A stretch of DNA of 64,000 nt from Virgibacillus_R byunsanensis (GCF_042675965.1 NZ_JBHTKJ010000046.1:19535-83534); one strand, 5' to 3'; shown: positions 1 through 9,448, numbered from the stretch's first letter. Notes: generated from the letters alone by a model not told the origin. Translations and numbers: made by a program.

Positions 1-422
1 GTGAAGATGGTGAAAGTATATCAGTTGGTGGTAATGAGGAAGAAGGATTTACGTTTTCAGCTGAAAATAACGACGGAGAAGAATTCTCGATTGATCAATC
101 TATGGAACTTCCTGAGGACTTCCCATCTTACATCCCGTTCCCTGACGATCATCAATTAATAAGTTCAACAACTTATAAAGAAAATGAAGGGGAAGGTACA
201 ACGGTTGTATATAGTATGGAAAAATCAGATTTACAAGGTGTGGAAGAACTCTATATTAATTTTATGGATGAAAATGGCTATGAGAGCCAATCTGAAATGA
301 AAAGCGAAGAAATTTTTTCATTAACGATGAAAAATGCTGAAGAGGCCATTACTATTTATGCACTTGTTGAAGCAGAAAATGAAACCGTCGTTACCCTATC
401 AGTATTAAAAATTCAAGAATAG
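1..422 (+). CDS. Hypothetical protein, 5' end outside the window
   Basis: The reading frame is open from base 3 to the TAG at 420-422, so only the C-terminal ~139 residues are present. The first ATG at 102 is internal, because coding-like sequence rich in Glu, Asp and Asn continues upstream of it. The visible part is acidic, has no membrane segment, and ends in an alternating strand-like pattern (TVVTLSVLKIQE). I do not recognise the family. The acidic composition would suit a secreted or cell-surface protein of a salt-adapted bacterium, but the signal region is not in the window. A strong hairpin follows immediately. Confidence 0.6.
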   Translation, partial: EDGESISVGGNEEEGFTFSAENNDGEEFSIDQSMELPEDFPSYIPFPDDHQLISSTTYKENEGEGTTVVYSMEKSDLQGVEELYINFMDENGYESQSEMKSEEIFSLTMKNAEEAITIYALVEAENETVVTLSVLKIQE

Positions 423-425
423 CAT

Positions 426-460
426 AAACGAAGGCTGTGCAGTAAGCACAGCCTTCGTTT
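426..460. terminator. Bidirectional hairpin terminator
   Basis: A perfect 15-bp stem (426-440 with 446-460) closes a 5-base loop. It lies between the convergent ends of the first gene (stop at 422) and the flavodoxin gene (stop at 464). The stem begins with AAA and ends with TTT, so it can give a U-rich end in both directions. Confidence 0.85.
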
Positions 461-463
461 ATG

Positions 464-916
464 TTACTCGTCTATCATTTTAGTCAACATCGCAGCAAAT
501 GCCTGACATTGGACAACATCCTTTGCATCTGGCTCAAGGTCCACCTTTAACCTAGTTGGAATTACCTTAGCACCTAATTCTTCCAGTCTTTTCCCCATCA
601 GATCAATTGCTCCACCATACGTATCGTAAAATGAATCCGCAGAACCAAATACGCCAATTGGCTTCCCTGTTATAGTTACATCCTCTACTTCGTCATAGAA
701 GTCTTCTACTTCATACGGAATTGCACCATCATCCCATGAATACGTGCCAACCAAGATACCATCATACTCTAACAGTTCTTCTACATCTATTGGGTCAAAA
801 TCAAACGTTTTCGTTACGACTTCATGTTGTTCCTGTTCAAGATAATCCACCATAGCTTCAGCCATCAATTCCGTGTTTCCTGTTGTACTTGCATAAAGCA
901 TTAATATCTTACTCAT
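464..916 (-). CDS. Flavodoxin
   Basis: This is a short-chain flavodoxin, a cytoplasmic FMN protein that carries one or two electrons and can replace ferredoxin. The product is 150 residues. The start at 916 is chosen because GGAGGA lies 8 bases upstream and the protein then begins MSKILMLYASTTGNTE. In that segment the STTGNTE loop is the classical FMN-phosphate site. Aromatic residues near the flavin are visible in GTYSWDDG and DSFYDTYGG. The frame is open 23 codons further upstream, but that stretch is Cys/Arg-rich and unlike a flavodoxin. It is a single gene, convergent with the preceding one. Confidence 0.93.
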   Translation of the reverse strand: MSKILMLYASTTGNTELMAEAMVDYLEQEQHEVVTKTFDFDPIDVEELLEYDGILVGTYSWDDGAIPYEVEDFYDEVEDVTITGKPIGVFGSADSFYDTYGGAIDLMGKRLEELGAKVIPTRLKVDLEPDAKDVVQCQAFAAMLTKMIDE

Positions 917-1144
917 AGCATTATTCCTCCGATGACAACAACATTTCTTACTATAATTGTACCGGATATTGAGAATGGTTTTCAATTAATAAGGCGAATA
1001 AAGATTACAAATTGTGTATGAAATGTGACCTATGCAATTCACAGCATTCATATGACAAATAGACGCAAATAAACATCTTTTCTCATAAACTATCATATAG
1101 ATGAACAAAGAAGAAACGCTACATACATTGGGGTGTAGAAAATT

Positions 1145-2137
1145 ATGAGAAAAAAATTATATATAATAATTGCTTGTCTCCTAGTTTTCTTTATTGGAAG
1201 CATGGAAGCACATGCTTTGGGACTAAAAATTGAAGGCGTACCTGTATATAATCAATTTCCTGAATTGCCAGCTGGTTGTGAGTCAACATCACTAGCTATG
1301 CTCTTAGGTTGGGCCGGATTACCGGTAGATAAATATGATGTAGTGAACCAATTACCTAAAGGTGATAAAGTTAGTTTAGTAGATGGAGAGTGGGTCGGTG
1401 CCAATCCACACGAGGAATTTGTTGGAGATCCGTATTCTGATGAGGAAGGTACTTTTGGTGTATTTGAAGAACCAATCTTACAAACAATAGATACATTTCT
1501 GCCTGACAAAGGAATCAATCTAACAGGTCAGGATTTTGAGCCTCTACTAGACATAGTTCGATCTGGAAAACCAGTTATGGCCTGGACTACGATTGAACAA
1601 AAAAGAACTTTCCATAGCAAGACATGGACTGATGATGAAGGGAACCAAATTGAATGGAACCGCTACGAACATGCAGTTGTCATAACAGGGATAAATGAAG
1701 AAGATATCATTGTAAATGACCCATACACAGGTGGAGAAGAATATTACGACCGGGAATTATTTGAATATAATTGGGCTTCCATGGGAAAACGCGCTGTCAC
1801 GTTAGATGTAAATAGGTCAATCCCCACAATGATTACTGATCAGAACAATGAACTTGACGCAATTCCGATAAAAAATGAGGATAAAGTCGTCACTACCCTG
1901 AGTAACTCAATTGGTACTCAGGGTCAAGTAATTCTTAAACAAGAAGTAAAAAGCAACCATCTGATCGAGGAATTATCCAATTTCGCGGAAGAAAATACTT
2001 CCATAAAAGGATTGCTATTAGAGCCCCTGCATACTTTTGGATTAGTGATGGAATATGTACAATATCTCTTAACAAATGAATTAAACAGTGTGAAACAGGA
2101 GCAAATTCCAAAGCAAACAGACCTAAACGCGGAATAA
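1145..2137 (+). CDS. Secreted C39-family cysteine peptidase
   Basis: The product is 330 residues. An N-terminal signal peptide (about residues 1-24, ending MEAHA) is followed by a papain-like C39_2 domain. The catalytic triad is visible: Cys45 in LPAGCES with the oxyanion Gln just before it (YNQFPEL), His in YEHAVVITG, and Asp in IIVNDPYTGG. C39-type domains cleave double-glycine leaders in exporters; free secreted versions such as this have unknown substrates. The C-terminal ~100 residues have no recognised domain. The stop codon lies inside the first unit of the phased GGAAT array, and a decayed copy of this 3' end occurs at 26838-27149. Confidence 0.85.
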   Translation: MRKKLYIIIACLLVFFIGSMEAHALGLKIEGVPVYNQFPELPAGCESTSLAMLLGWAGLPVDKYDVVNQLPKGDKVSLVDGEWVGANPHEEFVGDPYSDEEGTFGVFEEPILQTIDTFLPDKGINLTGQDFEPLLDIVRSGKPVMAWTTIEQKRTFHSKTWTDDEGNQIEWNRYEHAVVITGINEEDIIVNDPYTGGEEYYDRELFEYNWASMGKRAVTLDVNRSIPTMITDQNNELDAIPIKNEDKVVTTLSNSIGTQGQVILKQEVKSNHLIEELSNFAEENTSIKGLLLEPLHTFGLVMEYVQYLLTNELNSVKQEQIPKQTDLNAE

Positions 2138-2240
2138 ATGCACGAAACCGCGGAATTCCAGTACATTAATGTGGAATAACTGAAAAAATCGCGGAATAAC
2201 TATAAGAAACGCGGAATAACCGGGCAAAACCGCGGAATCA
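2128..2240 (+). repeat. Phased GGAAT array, copy A1
   Basis: Six units with the core CGCGGAATAA occur, with GGAAT at 2131, 2152, 2173, 2193, 2213 and 2234, so the steps are 21, 21, 20, 20 and 21 bp. The cores are conserved and the spacers differ, which puts every core on the same face of the helix. The second unit contains the palindrome GGAATTCC. The first unit supplies the stop codon of the C39 gene. Copies with matching spacing occur at 27140-27252 (same strand) and 12498-12640 (opposite strand). Confidence 0.85.
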
Positions 2241-2252
2241 ACTTGTGAACAC

Positions 2253-2415
2253 AGTCGCCAGTGTTAAAAAGAAAAACGTTTTTTCTGCGTGCAATGTTTT
2301 TCATTGGCGCTCTCCTTATCCTGTGGCATCATCAGCACTAGCACGTCCTTGAAAAAGAAGTTCGCTTTTTCTGCGTGCGATGTTTCGATGTCGAAGTATT
2401 TTGTACTACTTAAAT
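2253..2415. repeat. Family B mosaic repeat
   Basis: Two successive hairpin modules of the form GAAAAAG...CTTTTTC followed by TGCGTGCRATG are present. They are separated by the CTCCTTATCCTGTGGC segment that also occurs near 51631. No convincing gene is present; short open frames here are repeat sequence. Confidence 0.7.
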
Positions 2416-2416
2416 C

Positions 2417-2450
2417 AAAAGAAGAACCCTTTTTACAAGGTTCCTCTTCT
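2417..2450 (-). terminator. Terminator of the maltose operon
   Basis: A hairpin of about 12 bp with a 2-base bulge (2420-2431 with 2437-2450) overlaps the stop codon of the lacI-type gene. It is followed on the minus strand by a TTTT run. It would end the malE-F-G-GH31-lacI transcript. Confidence 0.6.
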
Positions 2451-3458
2451 ACTGACTGAATCTCTATAAACAATTTTATGCGGAATGATAATCCGCTTGG
2501 CAGGTTCTGATTTATTCTGTGTTTTCTCGATTAATGCTTTAGCTGATTGAGCACCAAGTGTATGAATTTGAACATCCACAGTTGTTAATGCCGGGCGTGT
2601 AATTTCGGATAGATAAACGTTATTAAAACTGACAAGTGAGATATCTTTTGGTACGGAATAACCTAATTCCTCTAACGTACTCAGTACACCAAGACTCATA
2701 AGGTCATCACTCACAACCATTCCTGTTGGAGGTGTATCCAGAAAAAGCAATCGCTCCACCGCTTCTCGTCCACCCGACTTTAAAAACTCTGTATGAACTT
2801 TATAATCCTCACAGTTCTCCAAGCCCGCTTCATTTAATACCGCTTCATAACCTGCTTCACGATCCATTGTAACGAACAAATCCTTTGATCCACCAATAAA
2901 AGCAATTTTTTTATGACCAAGTTCGATTAAGTGCTTTGTTATTTCTTGTCCAGCTTTATAATTGTCGTTATCTACATGTGTAACCTCATTAATATCATCA
3001 TACGGTTTACCGACTACAACAAAAGGAAAGTCTCTTTCTCTCAAAAAACTGGTAACTCTATCATTCACACGAGAATACAACAGAATAACACCATCAACAT
3101 AACTCCCGTAAACCATTCGTTGAACTTCTTCAAAAATCTCTTCCTCTGTTTCTCCGGTAGACAATGACATCGAATATTGCACATCATGGATAACTGACCC
3201 AATTCCGCGCAAAATTTCAGGAAAGAAAGGGTTTTGCAATGCTTTGTTCGCTGAGGAGGGCATAATTACGCCGATTGATTTAGTTGATTTCACAGCTAAA
3301 TTTCTGGCATTGATATTGGGATGATAACCCAGTGTTTTCATTGCCTTACGCACTTTTTTCTTCGTATCTAAACTGATCCTTGGATTATCTGCAATAACTC
3401 TGGATACAGTGGAGGGCGACACACCTGTTGCCTTTGCTACGTCTTTAATAGTTACCAT
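2433..3458 (-). CDS. malR: LacI-family maltose operon repressor
   Basis: This LacI/GalR repressor has 341 residues. The N-terminal helix-turn-helix is VTIKDVAKATGVSPSTVSRV, followed by the hinge helix (NARNLAVKSTK) and a periplasmic-binding-protein-like sensor domain. A GTG three codons upstream is in frame, but the ATG at 3458 has GAGGG 8 bases away, so I use the ATG. It is the last gene of the maltodextrin operon, 24 bases after the GH31 gene, so it would be autoregulated with its targets. Probable operators, GCAATCGATTGC at 9651 and a cre-like site at 9449, lie between malE and the divergent amylase. The inducer (maltose or maltodextrin) is inferred from context. Confidence 0.85.
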   Translation of the reverse strand: MVTIKDVAKATGVSPSTVSRVIADNPRISLDTKKKVRKAMKTLGYHPNINARNLAVKSTKSIGVIMPSSANKALQNPFFPEILRGIGSVIHDVQYSMSLSTGETEEEIFEEVQRMVYGSYVDGVILLYSRVNDRVTSFLRERDFPFVVVGKPYDDINEVTHVDNDNYKAGQEITKHLIELGHKKIAFIGGSKDLFVTMDREAGYEAVLNEAGLENCEDYKVHTEFLKSGGREAVERLLFLDTPPTGMVVSDDLMSLGVLSTLEELGYSVPKDISLVSFNNVYLSEITRPALTTVDVQIHTLGAQSAKALIEKTQNKSEPAKRIIIPHKIVYRDSVSRRGTL

Positions 3459-3482
3459 TCTCTTCACCCTCTACTTTTTTTG

Positions 3483-5837
3483 CTACTTTAATAAAATAAC
3501 AGGTTCTTCACGACTTACTTCTCCATTAATTATAACACGTTGATTTTCATGTAAACCAAGAATTCTTACATTTATCTGCTCATATGTTGGCACAAACTTA
3601 CCATTTTGGTCAACTACTGTTACCTTGATAGCATCTGGAGTGGAAGCTATTTCTATATCCAGCTTGATAAACGTACCATTTTCATATGCAAAAGTTTCTC
3701 CATCGTCATCATAAAAGGTAAAGCGATATATCTCATCCTTTAAACTTGCATATATATCCATGTTCATACGTTTTGGTGTTTTATCTGCATTTGATGATAA
3801 CGTATTACCTCGCACAATTGCCGTTCCTTTTTTCACAAAAATCGGTAATTGGTCTAATGCAGCATGAACAAGATGCGTATGGTTACCTTCATATACTTTT
3901 TCAGTTACAATGTCCACCCATTCACCAGCTGGTAAATAGACAGCACGATTGGTAATACAAGGTGCTAATATTGGCGCTATAATAACATTATCACCAATCA
4001 TAAATTGATCATGTAAATTATACGTCTTCACATCTTCCGGGAATTCCATTAACAATGGACGCATCACCGGGAGTCCTTTCACACTAGCCTGATAAAACAA
4101 TGAATATAGCTGAGGCATCCATTCGTAGCGCATGTTTATATATTTTTTTATAATCGCTTCATTTTTTTCACCAAATTGCCATGGCTCCTGGTATAACGTT
4201 CCCATCGCTGAGTGGTTTCTGAAATATGGCGTGAACGCACCTACCTGTGTCCAACGTACAAGCAATTCAGCACTTGTGTCATGAGCAAAACCACCGACAT
4301 CAGGACCGGTGAAAGCAACACCAGAAAGCCCCAGATTCATACACATTGGTAACGACATGGCTAAATGCTCCCAAAAGCTACGGTTATCGCCAGTCCATAC
4401 AGAAGCGTAACGCTGGATTCCCGCATACCCAGCACGTGTTAACAGAAATGGACGTTTTCCGTGAAGTTGTTCTTTCATGCCATCATAAGTGGATTGTCCC
4501 ATCAGTAATCCGTAAACATTGTGAAGTTCACGATGGGTTTTGGGGTTCCCATCATTTTGATGGATAACTTCCACATCCATCGTCTTTGTTTCATTAAATA
4601 CTGCTGGTTCATTCATATCATTCCAAATACCTTCAATTCCAATATCTGTATAAAAAGTGTGTTTGTCAGCCCACCACTTACGTACCTTTTCATCGGTAAA
4701 ATCCGGGAAACCGCTCTCCCCAGGCCAAACGTCGCCGAAGTAAACATCTCCTTCGATATATTTACAAAACTGATCCTGTCGAATACCCTCCTGATAAATA
4801 GAGTACTCAGGATCCCTCTTCACACCTGGGTCAACTATCGGCACAATTCGAATACCCATATCACGTAAATCTGCTATCATTTTTTCAGGATTTGGAAATT
4901 TTTCCTTATCAAACGTAAATACACGATATCCATTCATGTAATGTATATCCAAGTGAATCACATCCACAGGAATTTCACGTTCCACAAAATTTTGAGCAAG
5001 TTCACGTACTTCTGCTTCTGATTCATAGCTGTAACGTGATTGGTGATACCCTAACGACCATTTCGGTGGGAGTGGCATTCTTCCAGTGATATACGTGTAT
5101 TGCTCTAAAACAGATTTTGGATCTGGACCTCCCAGTACATAGTAGTCAAGCTGACCACCTTCTGCACTAAACGCATAACCATCTTCTTCTGATTTCATAT
5201 CGAATACAGTTCGAAACGTATTATCAAAGAATACCCCATGCGCGCGTCCTTCACGTAATGTCATAAAATAAGGAATAGATTCATAAAGAGGATCAGTTTC
5301 CGGGTTATGTGGTGCGTAAACGTCTGAATTCCACATTTCATATTTTTCACCACGCTTATCCAGAAAACCGGATTTTTCACCAAACCCGTAAAAGTGATCG
5401 GTCTCACACATTGCTTTATATGAAATCACTTCCCCTTTTTCATTAAAGGCCATTCCCCTGTCACCTTCATGTAATAGTACATTTCCATTTTGATCATTAA
5501 TCGTGATGCGAAATGGCTGCTTGTTTACGTAAACCTCTAGCTTACTAGTTTTAAATGAAAGCTGTTCAGATGTCGCATGTTCCGTTAAGCTTACAGTTTT
5601 AGGTGTTGCTATAACAGCCTTTGAATCTTGTAATCTTGGTTTTGATTCATGATTCATCACAATACGAACAATGGACTCTGTATAAAAACTCATAGCAACT
5701 TCGCAGTTATCACATTGAAAATAGTAGGTACTTTCATTTTTTTTATGAGTAATTAAGTTACCAATATCTCGGAAACTACTCGCATTAGTTTGCTGTACTT
5801 TTCCGGGATGAATGGCAAAGCTAGTATCTTCATGCAT
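3483..5837 (-). CDS. GH31 alpha-glucosidase
   Basis: This is a 784-residue GH31 enzyme expected to release glucose from the non-reducing end of imported maltodextrins in the cytoplasm, since there is no signal peptide. The layout is an N-terminal beta-sandwich, then a catalytic barrel with the nucleophile Asp in IWNDMNEPAVF (about residue 407) and the acid/base Asp in VWTGDNRSFW (about 482). The conserved GPDVGGF follows, then C-terminal beta-domains. The start has AGGAGG 7 bases upstream. It follows malG by 57 bases and precedes the repressor. Alpha-xylosidase or 6-alpha-glucosyltransferase activity is possible in GH31, but the maltose context favours alpha-glucosidase. Confidence 0.9.
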   Translation of the reverse strand: MHEDTSFAIHPGKVQQTNASSFRDIGNLITHKKNESTYYFQCDNCEVAMSFYTESIVRIVMNHESKPRLQDSKAVIATPKTVSLTEHATSEQLSFKTSKLEVYVNKQPFRITINDQNGNVLLHEGDRGMAFNEKGEVISYKAMCETDHFYGFGEKSGFLDKRGEKYEMWNSDVYAPHNPETDPLYESIPYFMTLREGRAHGVFFDNTFRTVFDMKSEEDGYAFSAEGGQLDYYVLGGPDPKSVLEQYTYITGRMPLPPKWSLGYHQSRYSYESEAEVRELAQNFVEREIPVDVIHLDIHYMNGYRVFTFDKEKFPNPEKMIADLRDMGIRIVPIVDPGVKRDPEYSIYQEGIRQDQFCKYIEGDVYFGDVWPGESGFPDFTDEKVRKWWADKHTFYTDIGIEGIWNDMNEPAVFNETKTMDVEVIHQNDGNPKTHRELHNVYGLLMGQSTYDGMKEQLHGKRPFLLTRAGYAGIQRYASVWTGDNRSFWEHLAMSLPMCMNLGLSGVAFTGPDVGGFAHDTSAELLVRWTQVGAFTPYFRNHSAMGTLYQEPWQFGEKNEAIIKKYINMRYEWMPQLYSLFYQASVKGLPVMRPLLMEFPEDVKTYNLHDQFMIGDNVIIAPILAPCITNRAVYLPAGEWVDIVTEKVYEGNHTHLVHAALDQLPIFVKKGTAIVRGNTLSSNADKTPKRMNMDIYASLKDEIYRFTFYDDDGETFAYENGTFIKLDIEIASTPDAIKVTVVDQNGKFVPTYEQINVRILGLHENQRVIINGEVSREEPVILLK

Positions 5838-5894
5838 TGGTGTGCCTCCTGTTTTAACTTGTTCATATGTTAAACGTATAATTTATAATTAAAA

Positions 5895-6737
5895 TCATCC
5901 TTTTATTCCGCCAGCAGTCAGACCTGTCACGAAATACCTTTGCAATGCTAAAAATAAAATCGAAATCGGAATAGCAATCAATACAGATCCCGCTGCAAAT
6001 AAAGTGAATTCGTTTCCAAATTGCTTAGCAACTATTTGATAGAGTCCTACAGCCAGTGTGTAGTTTTCTTCTGAGCGAAGTAAAATTCTAGCTAGGATAA
6101 AATCCGTAAATGGCGTAATAAAGGTAAATAACGCAACTACAGCGATAATTGGCTTTGCAAGTGGCATAATGACTTGCCAGAAAATACGCAAATGTCCTGC
6201 TCCATCCATACGTGCCGATTCATCCAACTCTCTAGGAATTGTATCTAAATATCCCTTCATTAAATAGGTGTTCATCGGAATAGCACCGCCAGTGTACACT
6301 AAAATCAAAGCTAAATGTGTATCTAGCAAATTAGTGAGTGCAGCTAATACATAGATTGCTATTAATGCAGCAAAGTTAGGTATCATTTGTAAAATTAAAA
6401 AGGTCATTAATCCATTTTTTCTACCTACAAAACGATATCTTGAAAATGAGTAAGCAGTAAAACTAACAAGCGTTACGGATAGAGCCATCGTTACTATACA
6501 AATTTTTAATGTGTTCCAGTACCATATTAAATAGTCACTACTTTGCAAATCAAATAACTCTTTATAATGTTTTAAAGTAGCTTCTTTTGGAAACATAGAT
6601 GACCCTGACAAACTATTTCCAGGATTAAATGATGAACCAACAATCCATAGAACTGGATATAGAATAATAGCTATCATCGTTATAATCACAAAATAAGATA
6701 GAGTTAAACGAACAATTTTATGTCTTTTTGTATTCAT
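5895..6737 (-). CDS. malG: Maltodextrin ABC transporter permease MalG type
   Basis: This 280-residue inner-membrane permease has about six transmembrane segments, starting with the hydrophobic stretch at residues 12-34. The cytoplasmic EAA loop that docks the ATPase is visible as ELDESARMDGAGHLRIFWQV. It pairs with the MalF-type protein encoded immediately upstream (1 base between genes) to form the channel for the malE-type binding protein. No ATPase gene is in this operon, so a shared MsmX-type ATPase encoded elsewhere is likely, as is known for Bacillus sugar importers. Confidence 0.93.
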   Translation of the reverse strand: MNTKRHKIVRLTLSYFVIITMIAIILYPVLWIVGSSFNPGNSLSGSSMFPKEATLKHYKELFDLQSSDYLIWYWNTLKICIVTMALSVTLVSFTAYSFSRYRFVGRKNGLMTFLILQMIPNFAALIAIYVLAALTNLLDTHLALILVYTGGAIPMNTYLMKGYLDTIPRELDESARMDGAGHLRIFWQVIMPLAKPIIAVVALFTFITPFTDFILARILLRSEENYTLAVGLYQIVAKQFGNEFTLFAAGSVLIAIPISILFLALQRYFVTGLTAGGIKG

Positions 6738-6738
6738 A

Positions 6739-8022
6739 TTACATCATATCCTCTTCTTGGAATGATTTTGTTCTTCTAAACTGCCATAGAGCAACCGAAA
6801 TAACAATTAGTGAAAGGATCATGGTAATCGCTGCTGCTTTTCCATATTGTGCAGATGTCATCGTTAACGAATAGATCCATGAAATTAATATATCTGTTCC
6901 ACCTGCATTTTGCTGCGCCATAGCAGGTCCACCACCATTAAAAAGGAATATTACATTAAAATTATTAAAGTTAAACGTGTACTGTGTGATCAGAATTGGT
7001 GCAGTTGCAAAAAGAACAAGTGGTAATGTGATTGTTTTAAACTTCTGAACAATAGTTGCACCATCAACATTTGCTGCTTCGTATAATTCATTTGGTATAG
7101 ACTGTAATACTCCAGTTGTCATAGCAAATATAAAAGGAAAACCTAACCATGTTTGAATGAAAATTAAGGCAAGTCTTGTAAACATTGCGTTAGTCATCCA
7201 TGGTATATGATCAATTCCAATAAAAGCTAAAATATCCTCATTTATTGTTCCGAATGTTTCATTAAACATTCCAGCAAAAACTAAAATAGAAACAAACGCC
7301 GGAACTGCCCAGGGCAATATAAAAATTGTCCGTATTGTTTTTTTAAACTTTAAATCAGGTTGATTCATAATTACGGCTAGTGTTATACCTAAAGCGACTT
7401 GTAGTGTAGTAGCACCAAATGTCCAAACAATAGTCCATGCAAGTACATTAAAGAATGTTTCACGCCATATTGGTATTTCAAATATATCTACAAAATTCTT
7501 AAACCCAACCCAATCAACTAATGAGGCGGGAGGAGTGTGGTATAAATCATAATTAGTAAATGCAAGCAATACCACAAACAAAATTGGAAAAATAACAACA
7601 AAAATTAGTAATAGAAATCCTGGTGACATCATTAAATACGGAAATCCATTATCAATCAACGAATGGTATTGTTCTCGTAGATTATTTACTTTTTCAGAAT
7701 TATCACGTTTTCGCCCAGTTCTGTAGGCATCAAACAGATTAAATATATAAATACCCAAAAATAAAATGGTAACAATTACCGTGATAATCCCTTCTACTAA
7801 TAAAAATATAGAATGATCGTATTGGGGATCAATGCCCAATGTAACTAATCCCCAAAAGCCAAAACGAAGTAAATCACCAAAAGCAATAAAGAACGCACCT
7901 GTTAAAACAAGAAATATGAACCCTTTTATGAATTGTTTATTGTATATTTGACCAAGACCAGGAACAATAGATAAAGTCAAAGCCACTTTTCTCTGCTTCG
8001 TTTTCTTTTTCATTTCTTTCAT
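6739..8022 (-). CDS. malF: Maltodextrin ABC transporter permease MalF type
   Basis: The product is 427 residues and close in length to Bacillus MdxF. The N-terminal ~120 residues form an extra membrane region beginning with a TM2-like motif (IVPGLGQIYNKQFIKG) that many MalF-type permeases lack. The standard six-helix permease follows, with an EAA loop at LYEAANVDGATIVQKFK. The ATG at 8022 has a GGGGGGAGG ribosome site 6 bases upstream. A strong hairpin separates it from malE, which would favour more binding protein than permease. Confidence 0.93.
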   Translation of the reverse strand: MKEMKKKTKQRKVALTLSIVPGLGQIYNKQFIKGFIFLVLTGAFFIAFGDLLRFGFWGLVTLGIDPQYDHSIFLLVEGIITVIVTILFLGIYIFNLFDAYRTGRKRDNSEKVNNLREQYHSLIDNGFPYLMMSPGFLLLIFVVIFPILFVVLLAFTNYDLYHTPPASLVDWVGFKNFVDIFEIPIWRETFFNVLAWTIVWTFGATTLQVALGITLAVIMNQPDLKFKKTIRTIFILPWAVPAFVSILVFAGMFNETFGTINEDILAFIGIDHIPWMTNAMFTRLALIFIQTWLGFPFIFAMTTGVLQSIPNELYEAANVDGATIVQKFKTITLPLVLFATAPILITQYTFNFNNFNVIFLFNGGGPAMAQQNAGGTDILISWIYSLTMTSAQYGKAAAITMILSLIVISVALWQFRRTKSFQEEDMM

Positions 8023-8055
8023 GACTAACCTCCCCCCTCTATCACCTTATGAACG

Positions 8056-8091
8056 GTAGGCAGTACCTCGAAAGATCGAGGTACTGCCTAC
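8056..8091 (-). promoter_or_regulatory. Intercistronic hairpin between malE and malF
   Basis: A perfect 15-bp inverted repeat (8056-8070 with 8077-8091) with a 6-base loop fills the 81-base malE-malF gap. On the minus strand no U-run follows. It therefore looks like an mRNA stabiliser or processing element rather than a full terminator, as is common after genes for solute-binding proteins. Confidence 0.7.
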
Positions 8092-8103
8092 ACTGTTAAA
8101 CTT

Positions 8104-9399
8104 TTATTCGCCAGAGTGGTTCAATTCAATTTGTGATAAGATAGTTGATTGCGCTTCATCTAATGCTTCCTGGGGTTCTGATTCTCCAGTCGCTATTAAT
8201 TGTAATGCTTGTGCCATCGGCTCCCAAACCTCTGCCATCTCTGGTATGTTTGGCATTGGAACTGCTCGTTGCGATTGAATTGCAACAGCCTGCGCTCCCT
8301 CATTATCAGCAATAATAGGATCATCAATTAATGATTTCACAGGTGGTATTTCACTTGTTTCTTCAAAACGTATCTTAGCGTTTTCTTCGTTTGCAATCCA
8401 TTCTATTAATACAGTTGCCCATTCTTCGTTATTAGAAAAGCTAGATAAGTGCCATCCTTTAACACCCATAAAAGTCTCTGGGTATTCTCCGTTTGGAAGT
8501 TTAGGAAGTGGTGTTACACCATAATCCATGCCAATTTCATTAAGTGTTTGAAATGCCCATGGACCGTCCATCACAGAAGCAACATCTCCATCTTGAAATA
8601 GACCATCTTTTGCAGATCCACCACTTTCACCAATTATGCCTGAAGGGAAAATTTCTTCATACCATTTTTGAATATACCTTGCACCCTCAACAGCACCTTC
8701 ATTATTCACACCTAGATCTTGTGGATTAGGGACATCATTTTCACTACCAAATACATAGCCACCATAACCTGACATTACTGAATTACCAAAGTAAAAATTA
8801 TCCCACAAAGCAAGAAAACCATATTGTTCAGTACCAGAGAATTCCTTCGAAAACTCAAATAGCTCATCATATGTTTCAACTGGTTCTGACATCAATTCTT
8901 TATTATATATAAAAACCGGCGTTTCTGTTGCTTTTGGCAAACCATACAATTTTCCATCATAATTTTGAGCTTGCAAAGATGATTCAGTATAAATAGCTGT
9001 TACAGATTCATCCACATCTAATGGAGCAATTATTCCCTCTGTTACTACTTGCCCTATTTGATCATGGGGTAAAGTTATTACATCTGGCCCTTGACCTGAT
9101 GGTCCATCTAAACGGATTTGCTCCCGAATTTCTGTAGCCATGTCCAATTCTTTATATTCAACAGGGATACCGTACTCTTCTTCAAAACTAGCAATAGCTG
9201 CATCCAAGCCAACACCCTTATCTTTATCTTCCCAAATCACCAGTTTTTCAGGCTTTTCTTCTTCAGCATTTTCGTTGTCAGACTCTTCTGTTCCGTTATC
9301 CGTTTCCTCTGTTTCATTGGCTTCCCTATCAGGTGAACAAGCCACCATAACTCCAACTATAAATAGTGACGAAAGTAACAATACAATCCACTTTTTCAT
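8104..9399 (-). CDS. malE: Maltodextrin-binding lipoprotein
   Basis: This is a 431-residue extracytoplasmic solute-binding protein, first gene of the maltose operon. The signal peptide ends in a lipobox (VGVMVAC, Cys21), followed by an acidic Glu/Asn linker (residues 25-48) and a two-lobe family 1 sugar-binding fold. Conserved features include PDVITLPHDQIGQ, YGLPKATETPVFIYNKEL and GPWAFQTL. It would deliver maltodextrins to the MalF/MalG pair. AGGAGGGG precedes the start. The leader region carries a -35/-10 pair with a cre/MalR-like operator just downstream. Confidence 0.93.
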   Translation of the reverse strand: MKKWIVLLLSSLFIVGVMVACSPDREANETEETDNGTEESDNENAEEEKPEKLVIWEDKDKGVGLDAAIASFEEEYGIPVEYKELDMATEIREQIRLDGPSGQGPDVITLPHDQIGQVVTEGIIAPLDVDESVTAIYTESSLQAQNYDGKLYGLPKATETPVFIYNKELMSEPVETYDELFEFSKEFSGTEQYGFLALWDNFYFGNSVMSGYGGYVFGSENDVPNPQDLGVNNEGAVEGARYIQKWYEEIFPSGIIGESGGSAKDGLFQDGDVASVMDGPWAFQTLNEIGMDYGVTPLPKLPNGEYPETFMGVKGWHLSSFSNNEEWATVLIEWIANEENAKIRFEETSEIPPVKSLIDDPIIADNEGAQAVAIQSQRAVPMPNIPEMAEVWEPMAQALQLIATGESEPQEALDEAQSTILSQIELNHSGE

Positions 9400-9448
9400 C
9401 TTTTCCCCTCCTAATTTTAGCTTACTGAATGCGTTTTCATTTTATCTG

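Noticed and set aside
2128..2240. CRISPR array
   Set aside because: The repeats are only about 10 bases, spacers are about 10-12 bases and shared between copies, and no cas gene is present.
2264..2473. 69-codon minus-strand frame after lacI
   Set aside because: It crosses a repeat and the lacI terminator and overlaps the lacI 3' end.
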